Positions 1 to 9,692 of a stretch of DNA of 64,000 nucleotides are shown here, one piece after another. The DNA lies in NCBI GenBank assembly GCA_900544765.1, contig UQWI01000007.1, positions 62,001 to 126,000 on the forward strand. Direction: 5' to 3'. Within the stretch, counting starts at the first letter, position 1. The number at the start of each line of letters is the position of its first letter. A program made the translations under genes and the position numbers. The notes below the pieces were generated by a model. The model did no database searches. It worked only from the letters and a program-made list of their open reading frames with translations, and had not been told where the DNA came from. Source of the DNA: an uncultured Eubacteriales bacterium (lineage in GTDB: Bacteria > Bacillota > Clostridia > Oscillospirales > Oscillospiraceae).

Positions 1-2
1 AC

Positions 3-932
3 GACAGCTATAACGTCGAGGTGCAGCGCTTCGGAGAGGCCAAAGTTCCGGACTTTGAGATACCCTATCACACCGAGATAATGGAGAGCTTCGGCGGCAT
101 AGACCTGGACAGCGCCCGCCGCGTAGCCGGCAACGGCTTCTACTACCTGCTCGGCGACATCGCACGGCTGCATGAGGCGGTGCTGGCACGCGCCCGCGAC
201 TTTATGATAGACAAGGGCTTTACCTACGTCATACCGCCCTTTATGATACACGGCGCGGTGGTCGAGGGCGTCATGAGCTTCCCTGAAATGGACGCGATGA
301 TGTACAAGATAGAGGGCGAGGACCTCTACCTCATCGGCACCAGCGAACACAGCATGATAGGCCGCTTCAAGGACCAGATTCTCTCCGGCGAGGACCTGCC
401 GCAGACGCTGACCAGCTACAGCCCCTGCTTCCGCAAGGAGAAGGGCGCGCACGGCCTCGAGGAGCGCGGCGTGTACCGTATACATCAGTTCGAGAAGCAG
501 GAAATGATAGTCGTCTGCAAGCCCGAGGATAGCATGGCCTGGTACGAGAAGATGTGGCGCTACAGCGTTGAGCTGTTCCTGAGCTTCAACATCCCCGTGC
601 GCCAGCTCGAATGCTGCTCCGGAGACCTGGCGGACTTGAAGGTGAAGAGCTGCGATATCGAGGCCTGGAGCCCCAGGCAGCAGAAATACTTCGAGGTCTG
701 CTCCTGCTCCAACCTCGGCGACGCCCAGGCCCGCCGCCTGAAGATACGCTATCGCGGCGAGGACGGCAAGACCTATCTTGCTCACACGCTGAACAACACC
801 GTTGTCGCACCTCCGCGCATGCTGATAGCCTTCCTGGAGAACAACCTCAACGCCGACGGTACCGTCGACATCCCCGAGAGCCTGCGTCCTTACATGGGCG
901 GCAAGGAAAAGCTTATACCCATTAAGAAGTAA
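3..932 (+). CDS. serS: Serine--tRNA ligase, C-terminal part (5' end outside window)
   Basis: Charges tRNA-Ser with serine in the cytoplasm. The frame is open from the first bases, so the gene starts upstream; the N-terminal tRNA-binding coiled coil is missing and only the class II catalytic core is present. Visible core elements are the motif-2 region FRKEKGAHGLEERGVYRIHQF (shown as FRKEKG then RGVYRIHQFEKQE) and a motif-3 region HTLNNTVVAPPRMLIAFLEN near the end. Motif 3 departs from the common bacterial form LNGSGLAVGRT and resembles other NNT-type SerRS sequences. A hairpin terminator follows directly. Family assignment is secure; the unusual motif 3 marks a divergent SerRS subgroup. Confidence 0.95.
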   Translation, partial: DSYNVEVQRFGEAKVPDFEIPYHTEIMESFGGIDLDSARRVAGNGFYYLLGDIARLHEAVLARARDFMIDKGFTYVIPPFMIHGAVVEGVMSFPEMDAMMYKIEGEDLYLIGTSEHSMIGRFKDQILSGEDLPQTLTSYSPCFRKEKGAHGLEERGVYRIHQFEKQEMIVVCKPEDSMAWYEKMWRYSVELFLSFNIPVRQLECCSGDLADLKVKSCDIEAWSPRQQKYFEVCSCSNLGDAQARRLKIRYRGEDGKTYLAHTLNNTVVAPPRMLIAFLENNLNADGTVDIPESLRPYMGGKEKLIPIKK

Positions 933-943
933 ATCTGCCTGTA

Positions 944-976
944 GAAAACCCCTGCGGATGTTCCGCAGGGGTTTTA
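944..976. terminator. Bidirectional terminator between serS and the convergent phosphatase gene
   Basis: AAAACCCCTGCGGA, a 4-base loop and TCCGCAGGGGTTTT form a near-perfect hairpin with an A-run on one side and a T-run on the other, so it can end transcripts from both convergent genes. Confidence 0.85.
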
Positions 977-981
977 GCACA

Positions 982-1764
982 TTATCGAAGCAGCTCTATT
1001 AACTCGTCATGGACAAGCCCATTCGAGGCCAACAGGCTACCGCCGTTTTTGAAATCCAGCGGGCCGCCCTCGCAGTTTGTGACGCGACCGCCTGCCTCGG
1101 CGAGTATCAGCGAGCCAGCGGCATAGTCCCAGGGGCAGAGGTAGCGCTCCTCGTAGGCGTCGGCACGTCCGCAGGCCACGTCGCAGAGGTCGAGGCTGGC
1201 ACATCCGCTGCGGCGTATATCCAGGCCGCGCTCGTAGATGCGCCTTATGTCCCGGAACACGAGCTCCGTCCACTCGCGGTGGCCGGGAGCCGTGCCTGCG
1301 CAGACAAGACATTCGGCGAGAGTCGCGGCGGCAGTGACGTGGATGGTCCGCCCGTTCAGCTTCGCACCGGCCCCGAGCACGGCGGTAAAGAGCTCGCCTG
1401 CGTAGGGGTTGTAAACCACGCCGAAAACCACGCGTCCGGCCTCCGCCAGGCCGAGGGATATGGCGCTGTGGCGCAGCGCCCGAATCAGGTTCGTTGTACC
1501 GTCCACCGGGTCGAGTATCCAGAGCGGACGCGACCAGTCAATGGCGGAGTTGTCCTGCTCCTCGCCCATGAACTGCACCTCGGGCAGCAGCTCAGCGAGC
1601 CTTGCCTTGAGCGTCTCCTGGACGCGCACGTCCACGTCAGTGACAAAATCCGTGCGGTTCTTGGCGTGTATCTCATGCACCGCGCCTGCGCCGTCCAGCA
1701 GCTTGCCGGCCTCAAGCACAGCGGATATTATCTCGTTTTCAGGCAGTCTTTCCAGTATGCTCAT
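982..1764 (-). CDS. Inositol monophosphatase family protein (SuhB-like)
   Basis: A 260-residue Mg-dependent sugar-phosphate phosphatase of the inositol monophosphatase/SuhB family. Metal-site motifs are visible: GEE at 67-69, DPVDGTTN at 85-92, and WDYAAG near residue 211, the three elements that hold the two to three metal ions. The length matches the family. The ATG overlaps the stop of the upstream asparaginase gene by 4 bases, so the two are co-transcribed from the promoter near 2800. Whether the substrate is inositol phosphate, another sugar phosphate or 3'-phosphoadenosine 5'-phosphate cannot be told from these motifs. Confidence 0.9.
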   Translation of the reverse strand: MSILERLPENEIISAVLEAGKLLDGAGAVHEIHAKNRTDFVTDVDVRVQETLKARLAELLPEVQFMGEEQDNSAIDWSRPLWILDPVDGTTNLIRALRHSAISLGLAEAGRVVFGVVYNPYAGELFTAVLGAGAKLNGRTIHVTAAATLAECLVCAGTAPGHREWTELVFRDIRRIYERGLDIRRSGCASLDLCDVACGRADAYEERYLCPWDYAAGSLILAEAGGRVTNCEGGPLDFKNGGSLLASNGLVHDELIELLR

Positions 1765-2771
1765 GTTTCCTCCTTGCCGGGCAGCCGTGAGGTCAGTATG
1801 TCCTTGCTAACAGGCGTGTAGAAGAGCCGCGCGGCCTCCGCCTGGGATAAGGCCAGCGGCAGCAGCCACATGAGCTTCGTGACCGCCGCCTCCGTTGTCA
1901 TGTCGTAGGCTTCGAGGATAAGCGGGTCCTCGCTCAGAGGACGGCCCGTGCCGTAGACCGCAAGATCGCTGCCCTCATTCTGCACCTGTGTCGTCATGAC
2001 CAGCAGCTTGCCCTCGCGCGCAGCCCGGTGGGCGCACTCGTGCATGCCCTTGGGCAAGCCGCCGACACCGAAGCTCTCTATGACCAGAGCGTCGCTTCGC
2101 TCCATCAACCACTCAAGCTGGCCCTCGTCCGCGCCGGGTATGAGCTTCATCAGCGACACGCGCCGGTTGAGACTGTCGTAGAAGTAGGTGTTATTGGCAT
2201 ATTCTGGGATTATGTACTGCAGCACACGGCCGTCCCTCACGTCGGCGATATGCGGGTAGTTGATGCTCGAGAAGGCGTCGAAGCTCTTGGAGTGCGTCTT
2301 GCGGGCGCGTGTGCCGAGTATGACACGGCCGTTAAAGACTATCATAACGCCGTGCATCCCGTCGCGGCAGGCGCAGATAAAGCTGTCGAGCAGGTTGACG
2401 CGTGAGTCCGTCGTGTCGAAGCCTATGGGCTTCTGGGCGCCGGTGAATATGACGGGCTTGACGCTGCCCTGTACCAGGTACGAGAGCGCGGCGGCGCTGT
2501 AGGCCATGGTGTCGGTGCCGTGGCTGATGACGAAGCCGTCATATCTGTCGTAGTTTTCGCGCACGGCGCGGGCCATGCCCAGCCACTGCTCGGGGCCTAT
2601 GTCGGTGCTGTCCAGGTCGTAGAGCTGCAGGCTGTCCACGTCGCAGAGCGATTTTATCGCGGGTACGGCCCTGAGCAGGGCCTCGGCCGTGAGGCCCGGC
2701 TTGAGGCCGAGCGCCGTGACCTCGGAGGCGATGGTTCCGCCGGTGGCTATGAATAAAATACGTTTACGCAT
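1761..2771 (-). CDS. ansA: L-asparaginase, type I
   Basis: Hydrolyses asparagine to aspartate and ammonia. 336 residues, no signal peptide, so cytoplasmic type I. The first catalytic threonine lies in ATGGTIAS (residues 9-16) and the second active-site block HGTDTMAY is at 84-91. A longer start 15 bases upstream exists, but that ATG lies inside the GGAGG ribosome binding site, which sits 8 bases before the start chosen here (protein begins MRKRILF). It is the first gene of a two-gene operon with the phosphatase. Confidence 0.92.
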   Translation of the reverse strand: MRKRILFIATGGTIASEVTALGLKPGLTAEALLRAVPAIKSLCDVDSLQLYDLDSTDIGPEQWLGMARAVRENYDRYDGFVISHGTDTMAYSAAALSYLVQGSVKPVIFTGAQKPIGFDTTDSRVNLLDSFICACRDGMHGVMIVFNGRVILGTRARKTHSKSFDAFSSINYPHIADVRDGRVLQYIIPEYANNTYFYDSLNRRVSLMKLIPGADEGQLEWLMERSDALVIESFGVGGLPKGMHECAHRAAREGKLLVMTTQVQNEGSDLAVYGTGRPLSEDPLILEAYDMTTEAAVTKLMWLLPLALSQAEAARLFYTPVSKDILTSRLPGKEET

Positions 2772-2795
2772 GGATTTAACCTCCATTCGACAGAA

Positions 2796-2804
2796 ATTAT
2801 ATCA
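2796..2804 (-). promoter_or_regulatory. ansA: Extended -10 promoter for the asparaginase operon
   Basis: On the minus strand TGATATAAT gives a TG-n-TATAAT extended -10 box about 25 bases before the asparaginase start. No good -35 is seen, as expected for this promoter type. Confidence 0.5.
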
Positions 2805-2844
2805 CACTTGTTCACGCTTTGCTATTTAATTTCCGCACGGAGTT

Positions 2845-2853
2845 TGATATAAT
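2845..2853 (+). promoter_or_regulatory. proB: Extended -10 promoter for the proline operon
   Basis: TGATATAAT on the plus strand, an extended -10 box with a weak TTTAAT 17 bases upstream, about 37 bases before proB. It mirrors the divergent asparaginase promoter 45 bases away. Confidence 0.5.
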
Positions 2854-2889
2854 GATTATTCAGTATACACCTCTCGGGGGGCAGATAAA

Positions 2890-4008
2890 ATGGCAAAAAA
2901 GACCGTTGTGGTCAAGATAGGCACGAGCTCGCTCACGGAAAAGAGCGGTAAGCTCGACGTCGCCAGGCTCCGCGCGCTGACACAGCAGGTTGCCAATCTG
3001 CGCGACGCAGGCATGAGCGTCATAATGGTCACCAGCGCGGCCATCGCTGCGGGCTACTCGCTGCTGGGCTATCAGGAGCGGCCGGTTTCCGTGCCGGCGA
3101 AGCAGGCGAGCGCTGCGGTGGGCCAGGGGCTGCTCATGGAGGAGTACACCCGCGCGCTCGCAGAGCGCGGCTATGTCGCGGCGCAGATACTGCTGACGCG
3201 GGCAGACTTTTCCGACCGAAGGCGCTATCACAACGCCTTCTCCGCGCTCGAGGTGCTGCTGAGCCGGGGCGCGGTGCCGGTCATAAACGAGAACGACACC
3301 GTCTCCATTGCGGAGCTGAAGCTCGGCGACAACGATATGCTCTCGGCCCAGGTGGCCGCAATGCTGCACGCGGATTTGCTGGTGCTGCTGACCGACACTG
3401 ACGGGCTGTACACCGCCGACCCGCGCAGCGACCCGGATGCGAAGCACATACCCTATGTTGAGCGCGTCACGCCGGAGATAGAGGCCCTTGCCACGGGCGC
3501 GGGTACAGCCAACGGTACGGGCGGCATGGCCACGAAGGTGGAGGGAGCAAAGCTCGCAACCGGCGTCGGAGTGCCCGTCGTCATCTGCTCTTCGCGGGAG
3601 CCGGACGTGCTGGAAAAGGCAGTCAACGGCACGGCAAAGGGGACGTATTTCAAGGCGGGCAGCGGCATGAAGACGCGCCTGCAGTGGATGGCCTTCTACG
3701 CGCCGACGCGCGGGAACGTGTATATAGACTCGGGAGCTGCGGAGGCCCTGTGCCGCAAGGGACGCAGCCTGCTGCCGGCGGGCGTGCGCGCCGTGGAAGG
3801 CGACTTTGCCGCCGGGGACGTGGTCAAGGTCTATCAGTCCGGCACGGACAACTGCCTGGGACGCGGCACGGTCAATTACTCGAGCGCCGAGCTGCGGGAG
3901 ATAATGGGCCTCGGCACCGACAAGGCCGCCGCCCGCTTCCCGGACCGCCCGAGCGAGGTAATACATCAGGACAATTACGCCCATATGGAAACGGAGGTAA
4001 GCGAATGA
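2890..4008 (+). CDS. proB: Glutamate 5-kinase
   Basis: First step of proline synthesis: ATP-dependent phosphorylation of glutamate to glutamyl 5-phosphate. The amino-acid-kinase domain starts with VVVKIGTSSLT and continues with the INENDTVS and LLTDTDGLY segments that bind substrate and nucleotide; a C-terminal PUA domain occupies roughly residues 275-350, giving the 372-residue two-domain form. Ribosome binding site GGGGGG lies 9 bases upstream. Its stop overlaps the proA start (ATGA). Feedback inhibition by proline is usual in the family but cannot be read from sequence. Confidence 0.95.
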   Translation: MAKKTVVVKIGTSSLTEKSGKLDVARLRALTQQVANLRDAGMSVIMVTSAAIAAGYSLLGYQERPVSVPAKQASAAVGQGLLMEEYTRALAERGYVAAQILLTRADFSDRRRYHNAFSALEVLLSRGAVPVINENDTVSIAELKLGDNDMLSAQVAAMLHADLLVLLTDTDGLYTADPRSDPDAKHIPYVERVTPEIEALATGAGTANGTGGMATKVEGAKLATGVGVPVVICSSREPDVLEKAVNGTAKGTYFKAGSGMKTRLQWMAFYAPTRGNVYIDSGAAEALCRKGRSLLPAGVRAVEGDFAAGDVVKVYQSGTDNCLGRGTVNYSSAELREIMGLGTDKAAARFPDRPSEVIHQDNYAHMETEVSE

Positions 4009-5252
4009 AGACACTCATCGAGAGCGCGGCTGCGGCCAAGGCCGCCGGTATGGCGGTGGCCCAGCTCACAACCGAGCAGAAGAACGCCGCCCTGCTCGCC
4101 ATGGCTGACGCACTGGAGGACAGATGCGCTGAAGTGCTCGCGGCCAACGCCGCCGACATGGAGAGGGAGAGGGCAAACGGCATGAGCCCCGACATGCTCG
4201 ACAGGCTCATGCTGAACGAAAAGCGCGTGGCCGATATGGCCCTGGGGCTCCGCCAGGTCGCGGAACTGCCCGACCCCGTGGGCGAGGTCATGAGCGAGTG
4301 GACGCGGCCGAACGGCCTCTTGATACGCAAGGTCCGCGTGCCGATGGGCGTCATCGGCATCATATACGAGGCGCGGCCGAACGTTACGGTAGACGCGGCC
4401 TCGCTGGCCTTCAAGGCGGGCAGCGCCATACTTCTGCGCGGCAGCGGCTCAGCCTATGAGTCCAACGCCGCCGAGGTGCGCATAATGCGCGACGCGCTTG
4501 AGAGCGCGGGCGTCACCCCCGACGCCGTCTGCCTCGTCGAGGAGAAGGGCCACGACGTGGTCGACAAGATGCTCACTCTGCGCGGTTATATCGACCTCAT
4601 CGTCCCGCGCGGCAGCGCGAGGCTCATAAACAACGCGGTTGAGAAGGCCACCGTGCCTATACTCCAGACAGGTACCGGCAACTGCCACGTCTACGTCGAC
4701 GAGAGCGCAGATTACGCCATGGCGGAGGCCATAGTGATAAACGCCAAGACCCAGCGCACCAGCGTCTGCAACGCCGCCGAGACCCTGCTGGTGCAGGAGA
4801 ATTGGGCCGAAGCGCACCTCAAGGACCTCCTGAAGGCGCTGACGGACAAAAACGTCGAGCTACACGGCGACGAGGACGCGGCGCGCTACACGACGGGCAT
4901 GATACCCGCCGTCGAGTCCGACTGGGCCGACGAGTACCTCCGCCTGGCTATGGCCGTCAAGGTTGTGCCGGACGTCAAGGCCGCCGTCGAGCACATAAAC
5001 CGCTACGGCACCAAGCACACCGAGTGCATCGTCACCGCCGACGCGGCCAACGCGGACTATTTCCTCAAGAACGTCGACGCCGCCGTCGTGGACTGGAACG
5101 CCTCCACGCGTTTTACCGACGGCTTCGAGTTCGGCTTCGGCGCCGAGCTCGGCATATCCACGCAGAAGCTCCACGCCCGCGGCCCCATGGGCCTCGAGGA
5201 GATCACGAGCTACAAGTACATGGTGATTGGAACCGGGCAGGTCCGCCCGTAA
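4005..5252 (+). CDS. proA: Glutamate-5-semialdehyde dehydrogenase (gamma-glutamyl phosphate reductase)
   Basis: Second step of proline synthesis: NADPH-dependent reduction of glutamyl 5-phosphate. 415 residues, the normal length. The catalytic cysteine is C255 in TSVCNAAETLL, and the substrate/cofactor stretch MGVIGIIYEARPNVTVD is present. The start ATG is 7 bases after GGAGG and overlaps the proB stop by 4 bases, indicating translational coupling. The frame stays open far upstream, but that is the alternate frame of proB, not part of this protein. Confidence 0.96.
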   Translation: MKTLIESAAAAKAAGMAVAQLTTEQKNAALLAMADALEDRCAEVLAANAADMERERANGMSPDMLDRLMLNEKRVADMALGLRQVAELPDPVGEVMSEWTRPNGLLIRKVRVPMGVIGIIYEARPNVTVDAASLAFKAGSAILLRGSGSAYESNAAEVRIMRDALESAGVTPDAVCLVEEKGHDVVDKMLTLRGYIDLIVPRGSARLINNAVEKATVPILQTGTGNCHVYVDESADYAMAEAIVINAKTQRTSVCNAAETLLVQENWAEAHLKDLLKALTDKNVELHGDEDAARYTTGMIPAVESDWADEYLRLAMAVKVVPDVKAAVEHINRYGTKHTECIVTADAANADYFLKNVDAAVVDWNASTRFTDGFEFGFGAELGISTQKLHARGPMGLEEITSYKYMVIGTGQVRP

Positions 5253-5273
5253 ATCTTCAAAGAAGGCGATAAA

Positions 5274-6071
5274 ATGTCGAAAATTGCGTTCATCGGCAGC
5301 GGGAGTATGGCCCGCGCGATAATCTCCGGACTGGTGCGCACCGGTACGCCGGGCGGGGATATACTGGTTGTCAACCCCAACAACCCGACAAGCTGCGGCC
5401 AGGTCCAGGCCCTGTACGGTGCAGTGCCGTCCCCCGCGGAGGCCGTGGCCGAGGCGGGGACCGTCGTCGTGGCGGTGAAGCCGCAGAGCTTCCCGGCGGC
5501 ATATCCGGCCTACGCGCCGTATGTGAAGCCCGGCACGCTGGTCGTGAGCATCATGGCGGGCATCCCGACCGCGACGGTTGAGGCCGCCTTTCCCGGCGCG
5601 CGTGTTGTGCGCGTGATGCCGAACCTGGCCCTGGCCGTCGGCAGCGGCGCGTCGGGCGTCGCGCCCGGAAAGAGCGCGTCGGAGGACGACGTGCGCCGCG
5701 TGATTGATATATTCTCCGCCGGGGGCGTGGCCGTTGAGGTCACCGAGGCGCAGATAGACGACGTCGCGGCCATTTCCGGCAGCGGAGCGGCGTACATATA
5801 CTACATGGTTGAAAACCTGCGTGACGCCGCCATAGAGGCCGGAATCGCACCGGAGACGGCCGGTGAGCTCGCCAAACAGACCCTGATAGGCGCGGCAAAG
5901 CAGCTCGAGCTCGAAAACGAGCCGCCCGAGGAATTGCGCCGCCGCATAACCAGCAAAAAGGGAACCACTGAGGCCGCCATCAACGCCCTGGACGAGCACG
6001 GTTTCCCCGAGGCCGTCCGCGCCTGCTACAACGCCAACAAGCGCCGCAGCAGGGAATTGAGCGGGGGCTGA
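5274..6071 (+). CDS. proC: Pyrroline-5-carboxylate reductase
   Basis: Final step of proline synthesis: NAD(P)H reduction of pyrroline-5-carboxylate to proline. 265 residues. Rossmann start IAFIGSGSMARAIISGL, nucleotide-binding RVMPNLALAVGSG region and the C-terminal helical dimer domain with GTTEAAINALD match the family. It lies 21 bases after proA, completing a proB-proA-proC operon that takes glutamate to proline. No terminator is visible before pyc, so read-through into pyc is possible. Confidence 0.95.
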   Translation: MSKIAFIGSGSMARAIISGLVRTGTPGGDILVVNPNNPTSCGQVQALYGAVPSPAEAVAEAGTVVVAVKPQSFPAAYPAYAPYVKPGTLVVSIMAGIPTATVEAAFPGARVVRVMPNLALAVGSGASGVAPGKSASEDDVRRVIDIFSAGGVAVEVTEAQIDDVAAISGSGAAYIYYMVENLRDAAIEAGIAPETAGELAKQTLIGAAKQLELENEPPEELRRRITSKKGTTEAAINALDEHGFPEAVRACYNANKRRSRELSGG

Positions 6072-6126
6072 GCCGAGGCTCTAATTGAGGAGAAAAGAGA
6101 GAAATAAGACTAAGGAGATGGTTAAA

Positions 6127-9100
6127 TTGCAGGAACTTCACACCTTCAGGAAGGTAATGGCCGCGAACCGCGGCGAGATTGCCATACGCATATTCAGGGC
6201 CTGTTATGACCTGGGCCTGCGTACCGTGGCCATATACTCGAAAGAGGACATGATGAACCTCTTCCGCACGAAGGCGGACGAGTCCTATCTGATAGGCGAG
6301 CACCTGAGCCCGCTCGGCGCCTACCTCGCCATAGATGAGATAATAGCGCTGGCCAAGAAGCGCGGCGTGGACGCCATCCACCCCGGCTACGGCTTCCTGA
6401 GCGAGAACGCGGCCTTTGCCAAGGCCTGCGAGGACGCGGGTATCAAGTTCATCGGCCCTCCGAGCCATGTGCTGGCCAAGATGGGCGACAAGCTCGAGGC
6501 CAAGAAAATTGCCATTTCCTGCGGCGTTCCGGTCATTCCGGGAACAGAAGAGCCGTTGAAGAGCGCTGCCGAGGCCGAGGCCAGGGCGCAGGAGTTCGGC
6601 TTCCCCGTGATTCTTAAAGCGGCGGCCGGCGGCGGCGGGCGCGGCATGCGCCTGTGCCGGAAGCTCGAGGACGTGGCCCCCGCGTTTGAGCTCGTCAGCA
6701 ACGAGGCCCGCAAGGCCTTCGGCGACGACAGCATCTTCATGGAGAAGTACCTGGTCGAGCCCAAGCACATAGAGGTGCAGATTCTCGCCGACGAGCACGG
6801 CAACGTGCGCCACCTGGGCGAGCGCGACTGCTCGCTGCAGCGCCGCTATCAGAAGGTGGTGGAGTTCTGCCCGGCCTGGAGCGTGGCGGAAGAGGTGCGC
6901 GAGGCGCTGCGCGCCGACGCGGTCAGGATTGCCGAGGCCGTCGGCTATGTGAACGCCGGCACGGTCGAGTTTTTGGTCGACCGCGACGGCCATCACTACT
7001 TCATCGAGATGAACCCGCGCATCCAGGTCGAGCACACCGTCACCGAAATGGTCACCGGCATCGACATAGTGCGCGCGCAGATACTCATAGCCGAGGGAGC
7101 GACGGTCGCTCACCCGGAGATAGGGCTTGAAAAGCAGAGCGACCTCTACATGAACGGCTACTCCATCCAGTGCCGCGTCACGACTGAGGATCCGAAGAAC
7201 AACTTCGCGCCCGACAACGGCAAGATTGTGTCCTACCGCTCCGGCGGCGGCTTCGGCGTGCGCCTCGACGGCGGCAACGCGGCCGCGGGCGCCGAGGTAA
7301 GCCCCTACTACGACAGCCTGCTGGTCAAGGTCACCACCTGGGACCGTACCTTCGAGGCCGTGTGCCGCAAGGCGCGCCGCGCCATCAACGAGGAGCATGT
7401 CCGCGGCGTCAAGACCAACATCTCCTTCGTCACGAACATACTCAACCACCCGACCTTCATCGCGGGCAAGTGCCACACCAAGTTCATCGACGAGACGCCG
7501 GAGCTCTTCGACATAGAGGAGAGCCGCGACCGCGCCACGCGCGTGCTGCGCTACATAGCGAACATCCAGGTTGCGAACCCGGACGCGCAGCGCCGCGAGT
7601 ACACCACCCCGCGCTATCCGATGCCCACCCGCGAGATAACCCGCGCCGACGGCCTCAAGGAGCTGCTGGACACTAAGGGTCCCGAGGCGGTCAGCCGCTG
7701 GGTCATGGAGCAGAAGAAGCTGCTCGTAACGGACACCACGATGCGCGACGCGCACCAGAGCCTGCTCTCCACCCGCATGCGCACCCGCGACATGGTCAAG
7801 GGCGCGGAGGGTACGGCGGACTTCCTCGCCGATTGCTTCTCGCTGGAGATGTGGGGCGGCGCCACCTTTGACACCGCCTACCGTTTCCTCTACGAGTCCC
7901 CCTGGGAGCGGCTCATAATGCTGCGCGAGAAGATACCCAACATCCCCTTCCAGATGCTGCTGCGCGGCTCCAACCTCGTCGGCTACGCCAGCTATCCCGA
8001 CAACCTCGTCAACGCCTTCATCGAGGAGAGCGCGAAGTACGGCATCGACGTGTTCCGCGTCTTTGACTCGCTCAACTGGATACCCAGCATGGAGACGGCC
8101 ATGGAGGCCGTGCTCAGGACGGGCAAGATACTCGAGGCCACCGTCTGCTACACCGGCGATATCCTCGACCCCAAGCGCGACCGCTACACGCTCAAGTACT
8201 ACGTCGACTTCGCCAAGGAGCTCGAGAGGCGCGGCGCGCACATGATATGTGTAAAGGACATGAGCGGCCTGCTGAAGCCTTACGCGGCCAAGAAGCTCAT
8301 CAAGGCGCTCAAGGAAGAGGTCGGCGTGCCCATCCACCTGCACACCCACAACACCACCGACAACCAGATTGCCACCTACCTGCTTGCCGCCGAGGCTGGC
8401 GTGGATGTGGTCGACTGCGCCATCGGGCCCCTGTCCAGCCTCACCAGCCAGCCGAGCCTCAACAGCCTTGTCGAGGCCATGCGCGGCACGGAGCGCGACA
8501 CCGGCCTGCCCACCGAGGGCCTGCAGAAGCTCGCCGACTACTGGAGCGACGTGCGCGAGCGCTACGGCCGCTTCGACAAGGGACTGCGCACCCCCGTCAC
8601 GGACATCTACCGCTACGAGATACCCGGCGGCCAGTACACCAACCTCCAGCCCCAGGTTGAGGCCCTCGGCCTCGGCCAGCGCTTCGACGAGGTCAAGGAG
8701 ATGTACCGCACCGTCAACGACATGCTCGGCGACATCATCAAGGTCACGCCCAGCTCCAAGATGGTAGGCGACCTCGCAATATTCATGGTACAGAACGACC
8801 TGACGCCGGAGAACATCGTAGAGCGCGGCGAGTCCCTCGCCTTCCCTGACAGCGTCGTGAGCTACTTCAAGGGCATGATGGGCCAGCCGCCCTGCGGCTT
8901 CCCGGAGGATTTGCAGCGCGTGGTACTCAAGGGCGAACAGCCCATCACCGGCCGCCCGGGCGACCTCCTGCCGCCCGTCGACTGGGACGCCATCCGCGCC
9001 GAGGTTGAAAAATACGCACCCAACCCGGACCGCAAGGGCCTCGTCTCCTACGCCATGTACCCGAAGGTCATGCAGGACTACTTCACGCACCGCAAGGAGT

Positions 9101-9558
9101 ACGGCTATATCATGCGCATGGGCAGCCATGTGTTCTTCGACGGCCTGGCCGAGGGTGAAACTACCACGATAAACATAGAGGACGGCAAGACCCTGGTCAT
9201 AAAGTACCTGGGGCTCGGCGACCGCAACGAGGACGGCACACGCAACGTGGTCTTTGAACTCAACGGCTCCCGCCGCGAGGTCTCCGTGCCGGACCCCACC
9301 GCCGCGGACACGGCGCACAAGGTCGCAATGGCCGACCCCGAGGACAAGAGCCAGGTCGGCGCATCCATACCCGGTATGGTGAGCAAGGTCAGCGTAAAGC
9401 CCGGCGACACCGTCAAGGTCAACCAGGTCGTGGCCATCATCGAGGCCATGAAGATGGAGACCAGCGTGGTCTCGCGTATAGACGGCAAGGTCGGCGAGGT
9501 GTTCATAGAGCCCGGAAAGCCGGTCAAGGCCGGAGAGTTGCTGATGACCATCGTCTGA
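6127..9558 (+). CDS. pyc: Pyruvate carboxylase
   Basis: Biotin-dependent ATP-driven carboxylation of pyruvate to oxaloacetate, an anaplerotic reaction. About 1143 residues in one chain: biotin carboxylase with ANRGEIAIRIFRA at the start and the ATP-grasp loop AAAGGGGRGM near residue 166; carboxyltransferase beginning at TDTTMRDAHQS near 535; C-terminal biotinyl domain with EAMKMET, biotinylated Lys1109. Start is uncertain: ATG 6118 abuts AAGGAG with no spacing, whereas TTG 6127 lies 9 bases after it and gives MQELHTFRK; I prefer the TTG. A single-chain enzyme is typical of clostridia. Confidence 0.95.
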   Translation: MQELHTFRKVMAANRGEIAIRIFRACYDLGLRTVAIYSKEDMMNLFRTKADESYLIGEHLSPLGAYLAIDEIIALAKKRGVDAIHPGYGFLSENAAFAKACEDAGIKFIGPPSHVLAKMGDKLEAKKIAISCGVPVIPGTEEPLKSAAEAEARAQEFGFPVILKAAAGGGGRGMRLCRKLEDVAPAFELVSNEARKAFGDDSIFMEKYLVEPKHIEVQILADEHGNVRHLGERDCSLQRRYQKVVEFCPAWSVAEEVREALRADAVRIAEAVGYVNAGTVEFLVDRDGHHYFIEMNPRIQVEHTVTEMVTGIDIVRAQILIAEGATVAHPEIGLEKQSDLYMNGYSIQCRVTTEDPKNNFAPDNGKIVSYRSGGGFGVRLDGGNAAAGAEVSPYYDSLLVKVTTWDRTFEAVCRKARRAINEEHVRGVKTNISFVTNILNHPTFIAGKCHTKFIDETPELFDIEESRDRATRVLRYIANIQVANPDAQRREYTTPRYPMPTREITRADGLKELLDTKGPEAVSRWVMEQKKLLVTDTTMRDAHQSLLSTRMRTRDMVKGAEGTADFLADCFSLEMWGGATFDTAYRFLYESPWERLIMLREKIPNIPFQMLLRGSNLVGYASYPDNLVNAFIEESAKYGIDVFRVFDSLNWIPSMETAMEAVLRTGKILEATVCYTGDILDPKRDRYTLKYYVDFAKELERRGAHMICVKDMSGLLKPYAAKKLIKALKEEVGVPIHLHTHNTTDNQIATYLLAAEAGVDVVDCAIGPLSSLTSQPSLNSLVEAMRGTERDTGLPTEGLQKLADYWSDVRERYGRFDKGLRTPVTDIYRYEIPGGQYTNLQPQVEALGLGQRFDEVKEMYRTVNDMLGDIIKVTPSSKMVGDLAIFMVQNDLTPENIVERGESLAFPDSVVSYFKGMMGQPPCGFPEDLQRVVLKGEQPITGRPGDLLPPVDWDAIRAEVEKYAPNPDRKGLVSYAMYPKVMQDYFTHRKEYGYIMRMGSHVFFDGLAEGETTTINIEDGKTLVIKYLGLGDRNEDGTRNVVFELNGSRREVSVPDPTAADTAHKVAMADPEDKSQVGASIPGMVSKVSVKPGDTVKVNQVVAIIEAMKMETSVVSRIDGKVGEVFIEPGKPVKAGELLMTIV

Positions 9559-9692
9559 GCAAGTCGCGAGAAGAGGGCGTCTCCCGCCCGCGCCCGAGTT
9601 TTGGACGCTTTGCAGGGGACGACGTCCCGCTCGTATAAGCTGGAGCGCCGTCCCCTCGGAATAAGTAAAATTGACACACAAGGAACCACCAC

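Noticed and set aside
5980..9681. A 1233-codon open frame antisense to pyruvate carboxylase
   Set aside because: Caused by GC-rich third positions in pyc; the translation is low-complexity Ala/Leu/Val/Gly/His with no motif and no ribosome binding site.
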